Shown: positions 34,087 through 43,195, counted from the first letter of the stretch. The stretch is 64,000 bases of DNA from Candidatus Obscuribacterales bacterium (GCA_020634035.1 JACKCM010000010.1:20158-84157); one strand, 5' to 3'. The notes: generated from the letters alone by a model not told the origin. Numbers and translations are program-made.

Positions 34087-34872
34087 TTGATAGAAAACAG
34101 AAACATACTGGCAACCGTATTGGCTCCGGACACTGAGAAGGGTCTTTTGAAGAAGAACTTTCGCAAAGTTGCCGGATACTCGTTAATTGATATAGCGCTT
34201 GGATCGGCTTTTGAATCTCAGTATCTAGATCAGTTGATGGTGGCTTGTCGAGACGACGAGACCGCTGAGCACTGTCGCAAAAACAATATCTCAGTTGTTA
34301 GGAATCTTCCGGTCAAACATCCGGAGATGACTGTCCGTTCTAATAAATGCGGTTTGGGCTTGATAGAAATGCTGCCATCATTCGACTATGTGGTTTTATT
34401 AGATGCCAGCTCTCCCCTGCGTCTTGTCTCGGATATCGACAGTGCGATAGAACTCTGTCACCGCAACCAGGGCAGACCGGTTGTAACCGTCTCTGATACC
34501 GCTCTTTCTTTGCGGGATCTGCATTACATCAATAGCGATAGAGGCATGCTGCCGGTTTTTCCTCGGCCCGAAAGCGGTGCTGGAAACAGCGCGGAATCTG
34601 AAGCCGAGTGTATCTTCGGTGAAAGAAAAATCTACGAAGTAAATTATTCGGTGCTCGTCGCATCGACAGAATATCTTAGGGCGGCCGGGACATTTTTCTG
34701 TGGAGAAAGTCTCGCTTATTTAGTGCCGAAAGAGCGCTCTATAAGGGTCGAATCAAAGACGGACCTTGCCATCGCCGAATCTCTGGTCGAAAAATGTCGA
34801 ATCGATATCTCGCATACCCAGATAAACAGCGGTATCAAAAATGGTTATGGCACAGTGCGCAAGGTGATTTAG
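34087..34872 (+). CDS. Nucleotidyltransferase-like protein, NeuA/CMP-sugar synthetase family
   Basis: 261 residues with the cytidylyltransferase layout: an N-terminal strand and loop (ILATVLAPDTEKGLLKKNF), a middle DYVVLLDASSPLRLVSDIDSA corresponding to the 'QPTSPLR' segment, and PVVTVSD after it. The usual start 'I-x-A-R-x-G-S-K' is changed to APDTEKG, and the 'QPTSPL' Gln is replaced by Asp. So it may use another nucleotide or sugar, or be inactive. TTG start at 34087 with only a weak ribosome site. Its 3' end overlaps the convergent GT-C gene by 4 bases. Confidence 0.7.
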   Translation: MIENRNILATVLAPDTEKGLLKKNFRKVAGYSLIDIALGSAFESQYLDQLMVACRDDETAEHCRKNNISVVRNLPVKHPEMTVRSNKCGLGLIEMLPSFDYVVLLDASSPLRLVSDIDSAIELCHRNQGRPVVTVSDTALSLRDLHYINSDRGMLPVFPRPESGAGNSAESEAECIFGERKIYEVNYSVLVASTEYLRAAGTFFCGESLAYLVPKERSIRVESKTDLAIAESLVEKCRIDISHTQINSGIKNGYGTVRKVI

Positions 34873-36722
34873 GGTTCCTTTTTCTGCGTGTCCTGTGTGT
34901 CGTCCTGGGCGTTGTTCGCGTTATCTTTGCGTTCGTATAGATAAATGCCTTCGCTCCACAACTGGTGCGGGAAAAATTCGGCGACTCTGTATTCTTTCTC
35001 GAAAAACTCGGATTTATAAAGTCCTTTCTTTCCGAAGAATCCATCGGTGACTAGAAATCTCGGTTTGAAGTCGCTGATTGTTTCGGGGATGATCGAAAAC
35101 AGCGAGGTTCCTTCTCTGATTGCCTGGGATGGCGGAGCGTATTTAATAACCTCGTTCGAGACCAGACCGCCAAGATCAAGAATTGGACCGCGATAATAAT
35201 GACCTAGCACCCCAATCTCCGGGGCGGCAAGCACGGCTTTTTCTTCTGGGTCGAGCCTTTTGGCGTGTTCGGCGGCTTTGCGATAGATGATCAATCGTTT
35301 GTAGGCACCGGACCAGAAAAAGCTCACAGCCGGCAGACCGGCGGTAAGACGGGTCGGTTGTTCGATTATCTGAATGGCGCCGAGGTAGAAGATAAGGCAG
35401 GTAGCGAAGATTGCATTGCCTTTTTTGGCATTCTTATTTTCGGATGTTTCTAGGCGAATCGCTTTCAGTTTCAGATAGAGAACCGGTAGAAGCAGTGAAG
35501 GCACCAGTGAGAACCATGCCAGATACCAGGGAAACAGATAAGGATTTGCCACCGAGATCAGGATGAAATAAGCAAGCACTGCGATGGAGTAAAACCGCAG
35601 GCAGCCGGTATTCAGAAATTTGAGCGCTGCAAGCAGCACCAGGGTGCCGCCATAGAGCCGGAAAAAGTCCAGGACATAACTGACCACAGGATCGAGCGGC
35701 ATGATCAGCTCAGGCACAAAGCAGCCGTCGCCAAGCCTTCTCAGAATCAGGACCATATCCATCATCGGCGGTGGTTTGTAAAACATATTCGATTTGCCGA
35801 CGAAAGAATGTGGGACCACAGTGCCGAACTGCATAATCAACCAGCCCGCCACCGCACAGAGCATGGCCAGTGGACCTGCCCAGGATTTGAGTGCCTGGAT
35901 TTTGTAATGTTTATAGCTCCAGGCCATGGTCAGAAGCATCCAGAGCCCGCCTTCGGGCCTGGTAAGGACAATGAAAGCCGAGAACCAGGCGACCAGATGA
36001 GGGCGTTTGTGGTGAATGCCCAGCAGGCAAACAAGCATGCAAGTGCTGACCAGCATGGCTTCTTTGCCGCCCATGGTCTCCTGAATGTTATAGGGATAGA
36101 GGGCGAGCAAGGCAGCTCCGATGGCGGCTGCCACCGGGCTCGATGTAACGGCGCGCACCAGATAATAGGTCAGATAAAAGGAAATTATCTGCAGTCCCAG
36201 ATTGAGAGACTGCGAGATAATCGGCAAATCTATGGACTTGAAAACCAGGGCAAGCGGGGTGAGCATTGCCAAATGGAGATGGGAGGTGAATCCCATCGCC
36301 CTTTCGCCGGGGTTATAGTCGAAGCTGACGTTCTGGACCCAGTTGATTACATAGCGAAAGTCTATATAGGCGTCGTCCTGGTTCCAGGGAAACTGAAGCG
36401 TCCTTGTCAAAACCAGGTAGAAAAGAAAAAAGGCCAGAGAGCTATACAGGGCAAGAGCCTGCCCCTTCGGCAGTTCACTCTTTTTCATGTCCAGCCAGGT
36501 GAACAGTGAGCTTGCGCCCAGGGCCACAGCCAGCCAGATGCCATAGCGATGGAAGGCGCCGGGAACTCCCTCGAGAACCAGGGGATCGATGTCGAAAGCA
36601 GATAGAGCTGTGGACGTCGCCTCTTGACCCGGGAAAAAGATCAGCAAGAAGAAAATCCCGGCGATCAAGAGCTGTATTGCGATGGCGGGGAGTCTGTTGT
36701 CCCCGGCGCCTGACAAGGTCAT
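34869..36722 (-). CDS. GT-C membrane glycosyltransferase, AftB-like pattern
   Basis: 617 residues with about ten membrane spans. The first periplasmic loop reads WNQDDAYIDFRYVINW and later FDYNPGERAMGFTSHLH, very close to the 'DDAFISFRYA...NPGERVEGFTN' pattern of bacterial GT-C enzymes related to mycobacterial arabinofuranosyltransferases. The Asp pair is the likely catalytic site. The C-terminal 200 residues are soluble and extracytoplasmic. It would transfer a sugar from a polyprenyl-phosphate donor onto an envelope glycan. Start ATG 36722; upstream is an 8-bp inverted repeat. Confidence 0.82.
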   Translation of the reverse strand: MTLSGAGDNRLPAIAIQLLIAGIFFLLIFFPGQEATSTALSAFDIDPLVLEGVPGAFHRYGIWLAVALGASSLFTWLDMKKSELPKGQALALYSSLAFFLFYLVLTRTLQFPWNQDDAYIDFRYVINWVQNVSFDYNPGERAMGFTSHLHLAMLTPLALVFKSIDLPIISQSLNLGLQIISFYLTYYLVRAVTSSPVAAAIGAALLALYPYNIQETMGGKEAMLVSTCMLVCLLGIHHKRPHLVAWFSAFIVLTRPEGGLWMLLTMAWSYKHYKIQALKSWAGPLAMLCAVAGWLIMQFGTVVPHSFVGKSNMFYKPPPMMDMVLILRRLGDGCFVPELIMPLDPVVSYVLDFFRLYGGTLVLLAALKFLNTGCLRFYSIAVLAYFILISVANPYLFPWYLAWFSLVPSLLLPVLYLKLKAIRLETSENKNAKKGNAIFATCLIFYLGAIQIIEQPTRLTAGLPAVSFFWSGAYKRLIIYRKAAEHAKRLDPEEKAVLAAPEIGVLGHYYRGPILDLGGLVSNEVIKYAPPSQAIREGTSLFSIIPETISDFKPRFLVTDGFFGKKGLYKSEFFEKEYRVAEFFPHQLWSEGIYLYERKDNANNAQDDTQDTQKKEP

Positions 36723-36784
36723 CCTCTAAACTTCCTTATGGACCGATAACATTAACGACAGAACATCCAGAACTTTCACGACTT

Positions 36785-36816
36785 TATATAACTAGAGCCG
36801 AAATACTTGTTATATA
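36785..36816. promoter_or_regulatory. 8-bp inverted repeat between divergent genes
   Basis: TATATAAC (36785-36792) and GTTATATA (36809-36816), 16 bases apart, in the 173-bp gap between the GT-C gene and the DUF4388 gene. May act on either promoter. Confidence 0.4.
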
Positions 36817-36895
36817 CATACTGTCAAATCGAAATAATTGTCTTAAACTAGTAAGATTAAGCTGATTCTACAAGATACGGAAAGGTAATCACAAG

Positions 36896-38809
36896 TTGTT
36901 CGGTGGAAGCAAGAGACAACAGCCTGGAAAAATAAGACTCCCAAAACAGAGCGCCTTTCCTACATATGAAACTTTGAAGGGTCTTTACGAACAGGCCCAG
37001 GTCAACCGTGGTCTAGACGTAGAGCTGGGTTGGGCTATACCCGGCTCGATGAAGTCTTATTTCATCAACATCAAGTTCGACAAGGTCACTCCCAGCCCCC
37101 AATGGCAGGTCTGGGAAGACGACGGGCGTCAGAGCAAACTGGTGAGCAAGTTCGAGACCAGCGACCTGAATCTTATTCTCGATGTGGTGATGATGCTCGA
37201 GACCCAGAATTCGGCTGGAACCCAGTCCTCGGGTAGCAATACCTCCATGGGCGGCAGGACAGGAGATCACAGTACTTTTCAAGGTGGTCAAGGGGGTCCC
37301 GGCGGCTTCAATTCACCGACCTTGCAGATGCAAAACTCTCCCGGTGTCATGGATACGCTTCCTCCGGGCAATGCCTACGGCACAGGTCAGTTCAATCAGT
37401 ATCAGAATCAGAACCAGCTCAAGCCGACCGGGCAATTCCAGCAGTATGGGGGTGGTCAGGGAGCGCCTCTGTCCAATAGCGGTGTCTTTCAAGGCGCGGC
37501 TCCCCAGAGTGGCAACCAGGGTCCTAACTATGGCGGGACGCCCATAGGCGGCATGGGTGGTGGCGGTGTCGCCAAATTCGGTCAGGGTCAGGGCATGCCT
37601 GAAGGCAATCTGCCTTCAGATTTCTATTCGGATAACCGGGCTGTACCCGGTGCCGCAGCAGCGCCGCAGACCACCTCGCTTCAGGGCGATCTCTCTCATA
37701 CTCGAATAGCCGATGTGCTGACGAATATCGGCATGAGCAAACTGACCGGTCTGCTTGAAGTGGTGGGAGACACCAATGTGGCCCAGGTCTTTGTGGTGGA
37801 CGGCGGTCCCAAACATGCCCAGGCTGGTGCTACCCGTGGTGACGATGTTATTAAAGAGCTGGTCACCTGGCGCTCTGGGAACTATGTATTTAAGCCTGAC
37901 AAAGTCACCGATATGATGTCCTGCCAGCGCAGCCTCCAGGCTTCCATCATGGAGGGTACGGCCCTTGCCGATCAGCTTCGCCAGCTCGAAGACGCCGGTC
38001 TTGTATACGAGTCTGTTCTCTCGCTGAAACAGAAGAATCTCGGAGATACCGAGCTCAAACTTTTACTTTCTAAAGGGCACCCTCTCGATTTCGAGTGGCA
38101 GAAGTCCATGTACAAGCTGCTTTCGAGAAAAAAGACTTTCACGGATCTCTTGCGTGATCGACCGATGGAGATGTCCCAGTGGGCGCCTCTATTGTTCAAC
38201 TTTCTTTATTGCGGCATTCTCGAGATAAAGCCCCCTTCGGCGGTCCGTAACAATGCTCTCGACTTTCTCGGAGATGCCAAACAAAGTGTGCAGGCGCTTC
38301 GCTACAACTTTGTTCGACCTGATACAGGCATTTATTCTGCCGAAGCGCTGCTTTATTTTTTAGAATACGAATACTACCGCTATGACGCCTATGAATGGCC
38401 GCTTGCTTTCGTGCTTTTCGAGTTCAGCAAGCGCAAAGGCGGAGGCAGTATTGCTGTGGAGGCGCCACCACCAGAGGTGATTACCACCGCCGCCAAGCGC
38501 ATAGAGCTGGTCAAGCGTCCCCTCGATATTCTCGGTCATTACGAGGGTTTGGATTTCGGCTTGATTATGCCGAACACCAAGACCTCCCAGGCGGCTTTCA
38601 TAGCCAATAGAATACTGGAAGCTCTCACTAATACGCCTCTCTCCAACCAAATTGATAAACGCAACCTTGTCACCGCATTTGGTATAGCCGGTCTTCCTTC
38701 CGATGGAGAAGACCTGAAAGATTTGCTCGACTCGGCCCGGGCGGCCAAGAACGAAGCCAAGGAAGGTACCTTCCCGATTGTTTTGTCCCGGGCACTCAAG
38801 AGTAAGTAA
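36896..38809 (+). CDS. DUF4388 (PATAN) protein with degenerate GGDEF domain
   Basis: 637 residues, TTG start with AAAGG 10 bases ahead. Residues 1-85 form a small domain; 90-245 are Gly, Gln and Asn rich linker. DUF4388 spans about 260-370 (SLQGDLSHTRIADVLTNIG, then GNYVFKP). From residue 476 the sequence follows a GGDEF domain: DTGIYSAEALLYFLEYEYYR, then 550-554 EGLDF in place of GGDEF, then FGIAGLPSDGEDLKDLLD. The catalytic residues are lost, so it should not make c-di-GMP but could bind a nucleotide or act as a scaffold. The stop overlaps the next start (TAATG). Confidence 0.82.
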   Translation: MFGGSKRQQPGKIRLPKQSAFPTYETLKGLYEQAQVNRGLDVELGWAIPGSMKSYFINIKFDKVTPSPQWQVWEDDGRQSKLVSKFETSDLNLILDVVMMLETQNSAGTQSSGSNTSMGGRTGDHSTFQGGQGGPGGFNSPTLQMQNSPGVMDTLPPGNAYGTGQFNQYQNQNQLKPTGQFQQYGGGQGAPLSNSGVFQGAAPQSGNQGPNYGGTPIGGMGGGGVAKFGQGQGMPEGNLPSDFYSDNRAVPGAAAAPQTTSLQGDLSHTRIADVLTNIGMSKLTGLLEVVGDTNVAQVFVVDGGPKHAQAGATRGDDVIKELVTWRSGNYVFKPDKVTDMMSCQRSLQASIMEGTALADQLRQLEDAGLVYESVLSLKQKNLGDTELKLLLSKGHPLDFEWQKSMYKLLSRKKTFTDLLRDRPMEMSQWAPLLFNFLYCGILEIKPPSAVRNNALDFLGDAKQSVQALRYNFVRPDTGIYSAEALLYFLEYEYYRYDAYEWPLAFVLFEFSKRKGGGSIAVEAPPPEVITTAAKRIELVKRPLDILGHYEGLDFGLIMPNTKTSQAAFIANRILEALTNTPLSNQIDKRNLVTAFGIAGLPSDGEDLKDLLDSARAAKNEAKEGTFPIVLSRALKSK

Positions 38810-40020
38810 TGCCGCCAGATACCTCCACTGATGTTCAACTTGGCGAATTATTGATCCATAGTGGTCTGATAGAGCCCGAGCAGTTTGACGCAGCTTATAG
38901 GCTATCGTTCAAAATGAGACTTCCACTCGGTCGTGTGCTGGCCATGCATGGCCACGTCGCCGAGGCCCATCTAAGAAGTGCCCTGGAGATCCAGGCAAGG
39001 GTGCGAGACGGACTCTTGCCCTTCGAACACGCTGTCCAGGCTCTCAATTCTATGGCCCGTGATGGAATCTCTCTGGAGCAGGCCCTCGATCGTCTCAGTT
39101 CCAGTGCCGGCAGCAAGCAGGCTGTGCCAACTCACAACAGGCTCGGGGAACTCTTGATGGAATCCGGTCTGGCGAACAGGTCCCAGGTCGAAGACGGCAT
39201 GATTCATTCTCACGAGACCGGTCTGCCTCTGGGTATGATCCTCGTGAACAAAGGCGTCCTGTCGAGAGCTGCTCTCAACTCGGCTCTGGCTGCCCAGCGA
39301 TTTATCCGGGACGGTAGAGTGCCCCGGGACAAAGCTCTGTATGCTCTGAAACTGGCGAGAATCAGATCTATCACGTTAGAGCAGTCTCTGGCTGAGAATG
39401 CCGATGTCACTGTGCCTACCCAGGGGTTCGGCTTCGGAGAACTTTTCGTTCTTGCCGGGGTGATATCTGAAAGTCAGTTACTCACTGCCAAAGAGCTGGA
39501 AGTCACCGAGGACATCCCTCTCGAACAGGTTTTCGTGATGCTCGGTTATGCATCGCGTCCCTGTACGAAAGCAGCCAATCACATCCTCAATATGATCGCC
39601 CAGGGGGTTCTCTTCGAAGATCAAGCCGCCCAGATAGTGAAGTCGGTTCAATATGCCGAATCTAATCAGGAGCTGCAAGAGGTGCTGGCTCAGATAGACT
39701 CTGATCCGGAGATGTTCATAGAAGAGAAGAAGCAGGTCGAGATCACCGATATTTTGAAGAACGCCGGTCTTATCTCGGACAAAGATCTGCAGATCGCCAC
39801 CGCTCTAGCTCTGGCTAACAAAGTGCCTTTGTTGAAGACACTCTATGACGCCAACCTCATCGATGAAGCTGTCACTCATTATGCTTCCGAATTGAAAATG
39901 TATCTCGACCACGAACTGCTTACTCTGGAACAAGCCACTATTGTGATGTGCTATTGCCTGGAGAACCAGATGACGGTAGAGGAGGCTCTGGAGCTGTTCG
40001 GTTGGACTGCTCCGGGTTAA
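38809..40020 (+). CDS. Protein of four tandem MshEN/GspE-N-like repeats
   Basis: 403 residues made of four units of about 100 residues, beginning near 11 (LGELLIHSGLIEPEQ), 111 (RLGELLMESGLANRSQ), 209 (FGELFVLAGVISESQ) and 312 (TDILKNAGLISDKD). Each has the 'LGELL-x2-G-hydrophobic-hydrophobic' entry and a second 'PLG' half, as in the N-terminal domain of type II secretion/pilus ATPases; the MshE version binds c-di-GMP through RLG-x-x-L motifs. Only unit 2 keeps RLG exactly. No ATPase domain follows. Translation is coupled to the DUF4388 gene (1-base overlap). Confidence 0.78.
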   Translation: MPPDTSTDVQLGELLIHSGLIEPEQFDAAYRLSFKMRLPLGRVLAMHGHVAEAHLRSALEIQARVRDGLLPFEHAVQALNSMARDGISLEQALDRLSSSAGSKQAVPTHNRLGELLMESGLANRSQVEDGMIHSHETGLPLGMILVNKGVLSRAALNSALAAQRFIRDGRVPRDKALYALKLARIRSITLEQSLAENADVTVPTQGFGFGELFVLAGVISESQLLTAKELEVTEDIPLEQVFVMLGYASRPCTKAANHILNMIAQGVLFEDQAAQIVKSVQYAESNQELQEVLAQIDSDPEMFIEEKKQVEITDILKNAGLISDKDLQIATALALANKVPLLKTLYDANLIDEAVTHYASELKMYLDHELLTLEQATIVMCYCLENQMTVEEALELFGWTAPG

Positions 40021-40040
40021 ACTGGACCAGACCCAGGAAG

Positions 40041-40190
40041 TTATTCTGGTGTGGATGCGGCAATGGATATGGTCGCTTTTGATTTTTGATCATTTTTATA
40101 GCATTCGATCAATACTGAGAGAACGAAGAAGTAGGCGCCACCGAATATGATGGCGGCGGCGGCAAAGGCTTGTGCAGGAAAACATTGCAT
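40041..40190 (-). CDS. Small single-pass membrane protein, 49 residues
   Basis: An ORF below the size normally listed. ATG 40190 is preceded by GGGAGG at a spacing of 7, an excellent ribosome site. The peptide has a short polar start with one Cys, then a hydrophobic stretch (AAAAIIFGGAYFFVLSVLI) long enough to span a membrane, then a charged tail (ECYKNDQKSK). It lies in an otherwise empty 326-bp gap. No family recognised. Convergent with the MshEN-repeat gene, 20 bases away. Confidence 0.6.
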   Translation of the reverse strand: MQCFPAQAFAAAAIIFGGAYFFVLSVLIECYKNDQKSKATISIAASTPE

Positions 40191-40346
40191 GTAAATCCCT
40201 CCCGGCTCTGTTAAAGCCCGTTTGACTGTTACTCTAGAATAACGACTGCGCCGCTGAAAAAGTTCGAGCGTTTTCAGCTTGAATTCTTGTTTGCTAAGGC
40301 CAATTTTGTGCTATCCGACAAGGTCGATTCAAAGCAGTGTTAACTA

Positions 40347-41294
40347 CTATCCGCCCAGCATAGATTTAAGCTTATGGCTGGCGATGCGAAAGTAAGCCAG
40401 GGCCATCAAAGAAGAATAGGCGAAGCCATCGAGATACCATTTATTGCCGCGATAGTGCTTGCGCCAGAAGCGATAAAGACCCCGGTGAGAGCTCAAGATC
40501 ATCCGAGCTTTTACCTGTTTTATAGACTGCCCGTAATGGTGCATCACACGCGCTGACGGCGTAAACCAGATTTGCCAGCCGGCTTTTTTGATGCGGTAGC
40601 ACCAGTCCACCTCTTCGAAGAGCATAAAATACCCTTCGTCCAAAAGCCCCACTTCTTCAAGGACTTCGCGGCGCAGCAAAAGGCATGCCCCTTCCGGTTG
40701 GTCTACTTCGCGTTCATCGTCGTGCTCCCAGTCGAGCATTTTATAGGCTCTAAATGTGGTGCCCATTTTAGAACCCTTTGGAAAGAGTTTGCTGAGCCCA
40801 ATAAGCTCGAACAGCATACCTGTGAAAGTCGGAAACTGTCGGCAAGATCGCTGAATAGAGCCATCGGAGTTGAGCAGCTGCGGTGCCACTATGCCCGCTT
40901 TTGGATGGGCCTCTAGAAAATCTATCAGAGTTTTGAGGGCGCCTGGTTCTACTTCTGTATCCGGATTCAACAAAAGAATATAGCGACCCTTTGCCTGGCG
41001 AAGGACCTGGTTGTTCGCCTTGGCAAAGCCCAGATTGTCGTCGTTGGCTATCAACGTCGCCCAGCCATGCTTCTCGGCCACCATAGCGGCCGAGCCGTCT
41101 TTGGAGTCATTGTCGACTACAAAAACCTCGGTCTCCAGATTATCTGATTTACTTGTCCGCTCCAGATCCTCTTTCAGGGTTTCCAGAGATCGATCTAGTA
41201 AGTCACGGGTGTTCCAGCTAACCACGACCACGGTCAGGTCGAGCTCGGCTTTGCCGCTCAGCGATGGGGTTTCTTGTTCCAGTTTCTCGATCAT
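40347..41294 (-). CDS. Glycosyltransferase family 2, WbbL/rhamnosyltransferase-like
   Basis: 315 residues. GT2 features: DLTVVVVSWNTRDLLDRSL, VFVVDNDSKDGSA, ILLLNPDTEVEPGAL (NPD in the D-x-D position) and the acceptor region LFEEVDWCYRIKKAGW. The layout is that of WbbL-type rhamnosyl transferases, which would suit the dTDP-rhamnose genes just to the right, though on the opposite strand. A short C-terminal hydrophobic region may attach it to the membrane. Start ATG 41294. Confidence 0.87.
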   Translation of the reverse strand: MIEKLEQETPSLSGKAELDLTVVVVSWNTRDLLDRSLETLKEDLERTSKSDNLETEVFVVDNDSKDGSAAMVAEKHGWATLIANDDNLGFAKANNQVLRQAKGRYILLLNPDTEVEPGALKTLIDFLEAHPKAGIVAPQLLNSDGSIQRSCRQFPTFTGMLFELIGLSKLFPKGSKMGTTFRAYKMLDWEHDDEREVDQPEGACLLLRREVLEEVGLLDEGYFMLFEEVDWCYRIKKAGWQIWFTPSARVMHHYGQSIKQVKARMILSSHRGLYRFWRKHYRGNKWYLDGFAYSSLMALAYFRIASHKLKSMLGG

Positions 41295-41377
41295 CGTTTA
41301 AATGTAAGGTGTAAAAGCTGTTTTTACTCTAACTGACGCTCGAAGGTATTAATAGAATGAAACATATTCTTATAGAT

Positions 41378-41397
41378 AAATTAGTCTTAGATAATTT
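41378..41397. promoter_or_regulatory. Small AT-rich inverted repeat between divergent glycan genes
   Basis: AAATTA (41378-41383) and TAATTT (41392-41397), 8 bases apart, in the 229-bp gap that should hold the promoter of the rml operon. I could not define a clear -35/-10 pair. Confidence 0.25.
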
Positions 41398-41523
41398 GGC
41401 TGCTGATGGTTCTATTGAGCGGTTGCCTTACTGAAATCGAACCGACAAAAATTGAGCCGGAATCCCGCCTGAATGCGAATTTACCTACTTATTCAGGCAA
41501 AGCAGATTAAAATTAGCCCGATC

Positions 41524-42087
41524 ATGATCTTCAAAAGACTCACCGATATCTGCATCTCCGGACTGGCCCTGGTAGGCCTGTCTCCTTTGCTGGTCGGTAT
41601 CGCGGTCGCTATCAAACTGGATAGTGAAGGACCGATTATCTTCAAGCAGAAGAGAATCGGCGAAGGCGGCGAATTCTTTGAAATTTATAAATTCCGCACT
41701 ATGAAAACCGGTACACCGAACCTGCCTACGGACCAGATGCAGAAGCTGCCCAGTCCGGTCACAAAGGTGGGTGAATTCTTGCGTAAAACCAGCCTGGATG
41801 AGCTTCCCCAGTTGCTGAATGTTCTCACCGGGCAGATGAGCCTGGTGGGACCCAGGCCCGCTCTGTATAATCAGACCGAGCTGACCGCCTTGCGAGAAGA
41901 GAACGGTGTGTTGAGATTTCCTCCCGGTATTACCGGCTGGGCTCAAATAAACGGCCGGGATGAACTTCCCGATCAGGTCAAAGTCGACCTGGACAAGTGG
42001 TATTGCGACAACTGGAATTACTGGCTCGACTGGCGCATCATCTTTTCGACATTCGGAGCTGTTTTAAGTAAACGTGGAGCTTTCTAG
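41524..42087 (+). CDS. Initiating sugar-phosphate transferase, PglC/WbaP-core type
   Basis: 187 residues from ATG 41524, giving the usual short start before the membrane helix (MIFKRLTDICISGLALVGLS). An in-frame ATG at 41473 is possible. The core has PIIFKQKRIGEGGEFFEIYK, FRTMKT, then LDELPQLLNVLTGQMSLVGP and PGITGWAQINGRD, all standard for monotopic polyprenyl-phosphate sugar-1-phosphate transferases. It loads the first sugar-phosphate onto undecaprenyl phosphate. First gene of a plus-strand run with rmlA, rmlB, rmlD and rmlC. Confidence 0.92.
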   Translation: MIFKRLTDICISGLALVGLSPLLVGIAVAIKLDSEGPIIFKQKRIGEGGEFFEIYKFRTMKTGTPNLPTDQMQKLPSPVTKVGEFLRKTSLDELPQLLNVLTGQMSLVGPRPALYNQTELTALREENGVLRFPPGITGWAQINGRDELPDQVKVDLDKWYCDNWNYWLDWRIIFSTFGAVLSKRGAF

Positions 42088-42121
42088 CACCAAACAGAGA
42101 CCCTTTACAGGAAGAGGAAAA

Positions 42122-43195
42122 ATGAAAGGACTAATACTAAGCGGCGGAAAAGGTACCAGAATGAGACCGATCACGCATACTGCCGCCAAGCAGTTACTGC
42201 CGGTCGCTAACAAGCCAATCCTCTTTTATGCGGTGGAATCTCTGGTCGGTGCCGGAATCCGAGAGATAGGCATCATCATCAGCCCCGAGACCGGTGACGA
42301 CGTCAAAGAATGTCTGGGTGACGGCGACCGCTGGGACGTCACCATCGATTACATTCTTCAAGATGAGCCCCTGGGTCTTGCCCATGCTGTGAAGACCGCC
42401 CGGGACTTCCTCAAGGACGATCCCTTTGTCATGTATCTGGGTGACAACTTGATCAAAGACGGTGTCGGACCTCTGGTCCAGCGCTTTGAAGCCGGTCAGG
42501 CTGACGCGTTTATCCTTTTGAAAGAGGTGGAAAATCCATCCTCGTTTGGTGTGGCTGTATTAAACGGCGACGGCAAGATTCTCTCCCTCGAAGAGAAACC
42601 GAAGAAGCCGAAGTCTAATCTGGCTTTAGTCGGTGTCTATCTCTTCAATCATGAGATTCATAACGCTATCGACAAGATCAAACCTAGTAAGCGTGGCGAG
42701 CTCGAGATAACCGATGCCATCGCCAAGCTTATAGACATGGGTCACAGTGTCGACTCTCACGTTCTGACAAGCTGGTGGCTGGATACCGGTAAAAAGGACG
42801 ACATGCTCGAAGCCAATCGGGTAGTACTCGATGAAATGACCGAAGGCAAAATCGACGGCTTTATCGACGACATCACCCGCATCTCCGGTCGGGTAGCGGT
42901 CGGCAAAGGCAGCAAGCTCAAGAACTGTACCGTCAGAGGTCCGGCGGTGATAGGCGAGAACTGCTGCCTCGAGAACACCTATGTCGGTCCTTTTACCTCG
43001 ATTGGCGACCGCGCCAAGGTCTCCAACGCCGAGATAGAGCACTGCATCCTCAGAGAAGATTGCCAGATTCTCGACTTCCATGGTCGTATCGAGGACAGCC
43101 TCATCGGCGTAAACGTGGAGTTAACACGGGGACATCACAAGCCGGTGGCTTTCCGGTTGATGCTCGGTGACGACAGTAAGGTCGAAGTGGTCTAA
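42122..43195 (+). CDS. rmlA: Glucose-1-phosphate thymidylyltransferase, long form
   Basis: 357 residues from ATG 42122 with GGAAGAGGAAA ahead. It makes dTDP-glucose from dTTP and glucose-1-phosphate. The nucleotidyltransferase domain has LILSGGKGTRMRPIT, KQLLPVANKPILFY and MYLGDNLIKDG. Residues 250-357 are hexapeptide repeats forming a left-handed beta-helix (VGKGSKLKNCTVRGPAVIGE), typical of the archaeal/actinobacterial 'rmlA long' group and not of the short RfbA. First step of dTDP-L-rhamnose synthesis. Confidence 0.93.
   Translation: MKGLILSGGKGTRMRPITHTAAKQLLPVANKPILFYAVESLVGAGIREIGIIISPETGDDVKECLGDGDRWDVTIDYILQDEPLGLAHAVKTARDFLKDDPFVMYLGDNLIKDGVGPLVQRFEAGQADAFILLKEVENPSSFGVAVLNGDGKILSLEEKPKKPKSNLALVGVYLFNHEIHNAIDKIKPSKRGELEITDAIAKLIDMGHSVDSHVLTSWWLDTGKKDDMLEANRVVLDEMTEGKIDGFIDDITRISGRVAVGKGSKLKNCTVRGPAVIGENCCLENTYVGPFTSIGDRAKVSNAEIEHCILREDCQILDFHGRIEDSLIGVNVELTRGHHKPVAFRLMLGDDSKVEVV

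Noticed and set aside
35808..36509. 233-residue plus-strand ORF
   Set aside because: It is opposite the AftB-like GT-C gene, and its composition (Gln, His, Gly rich) is that of reversed membrane codons.
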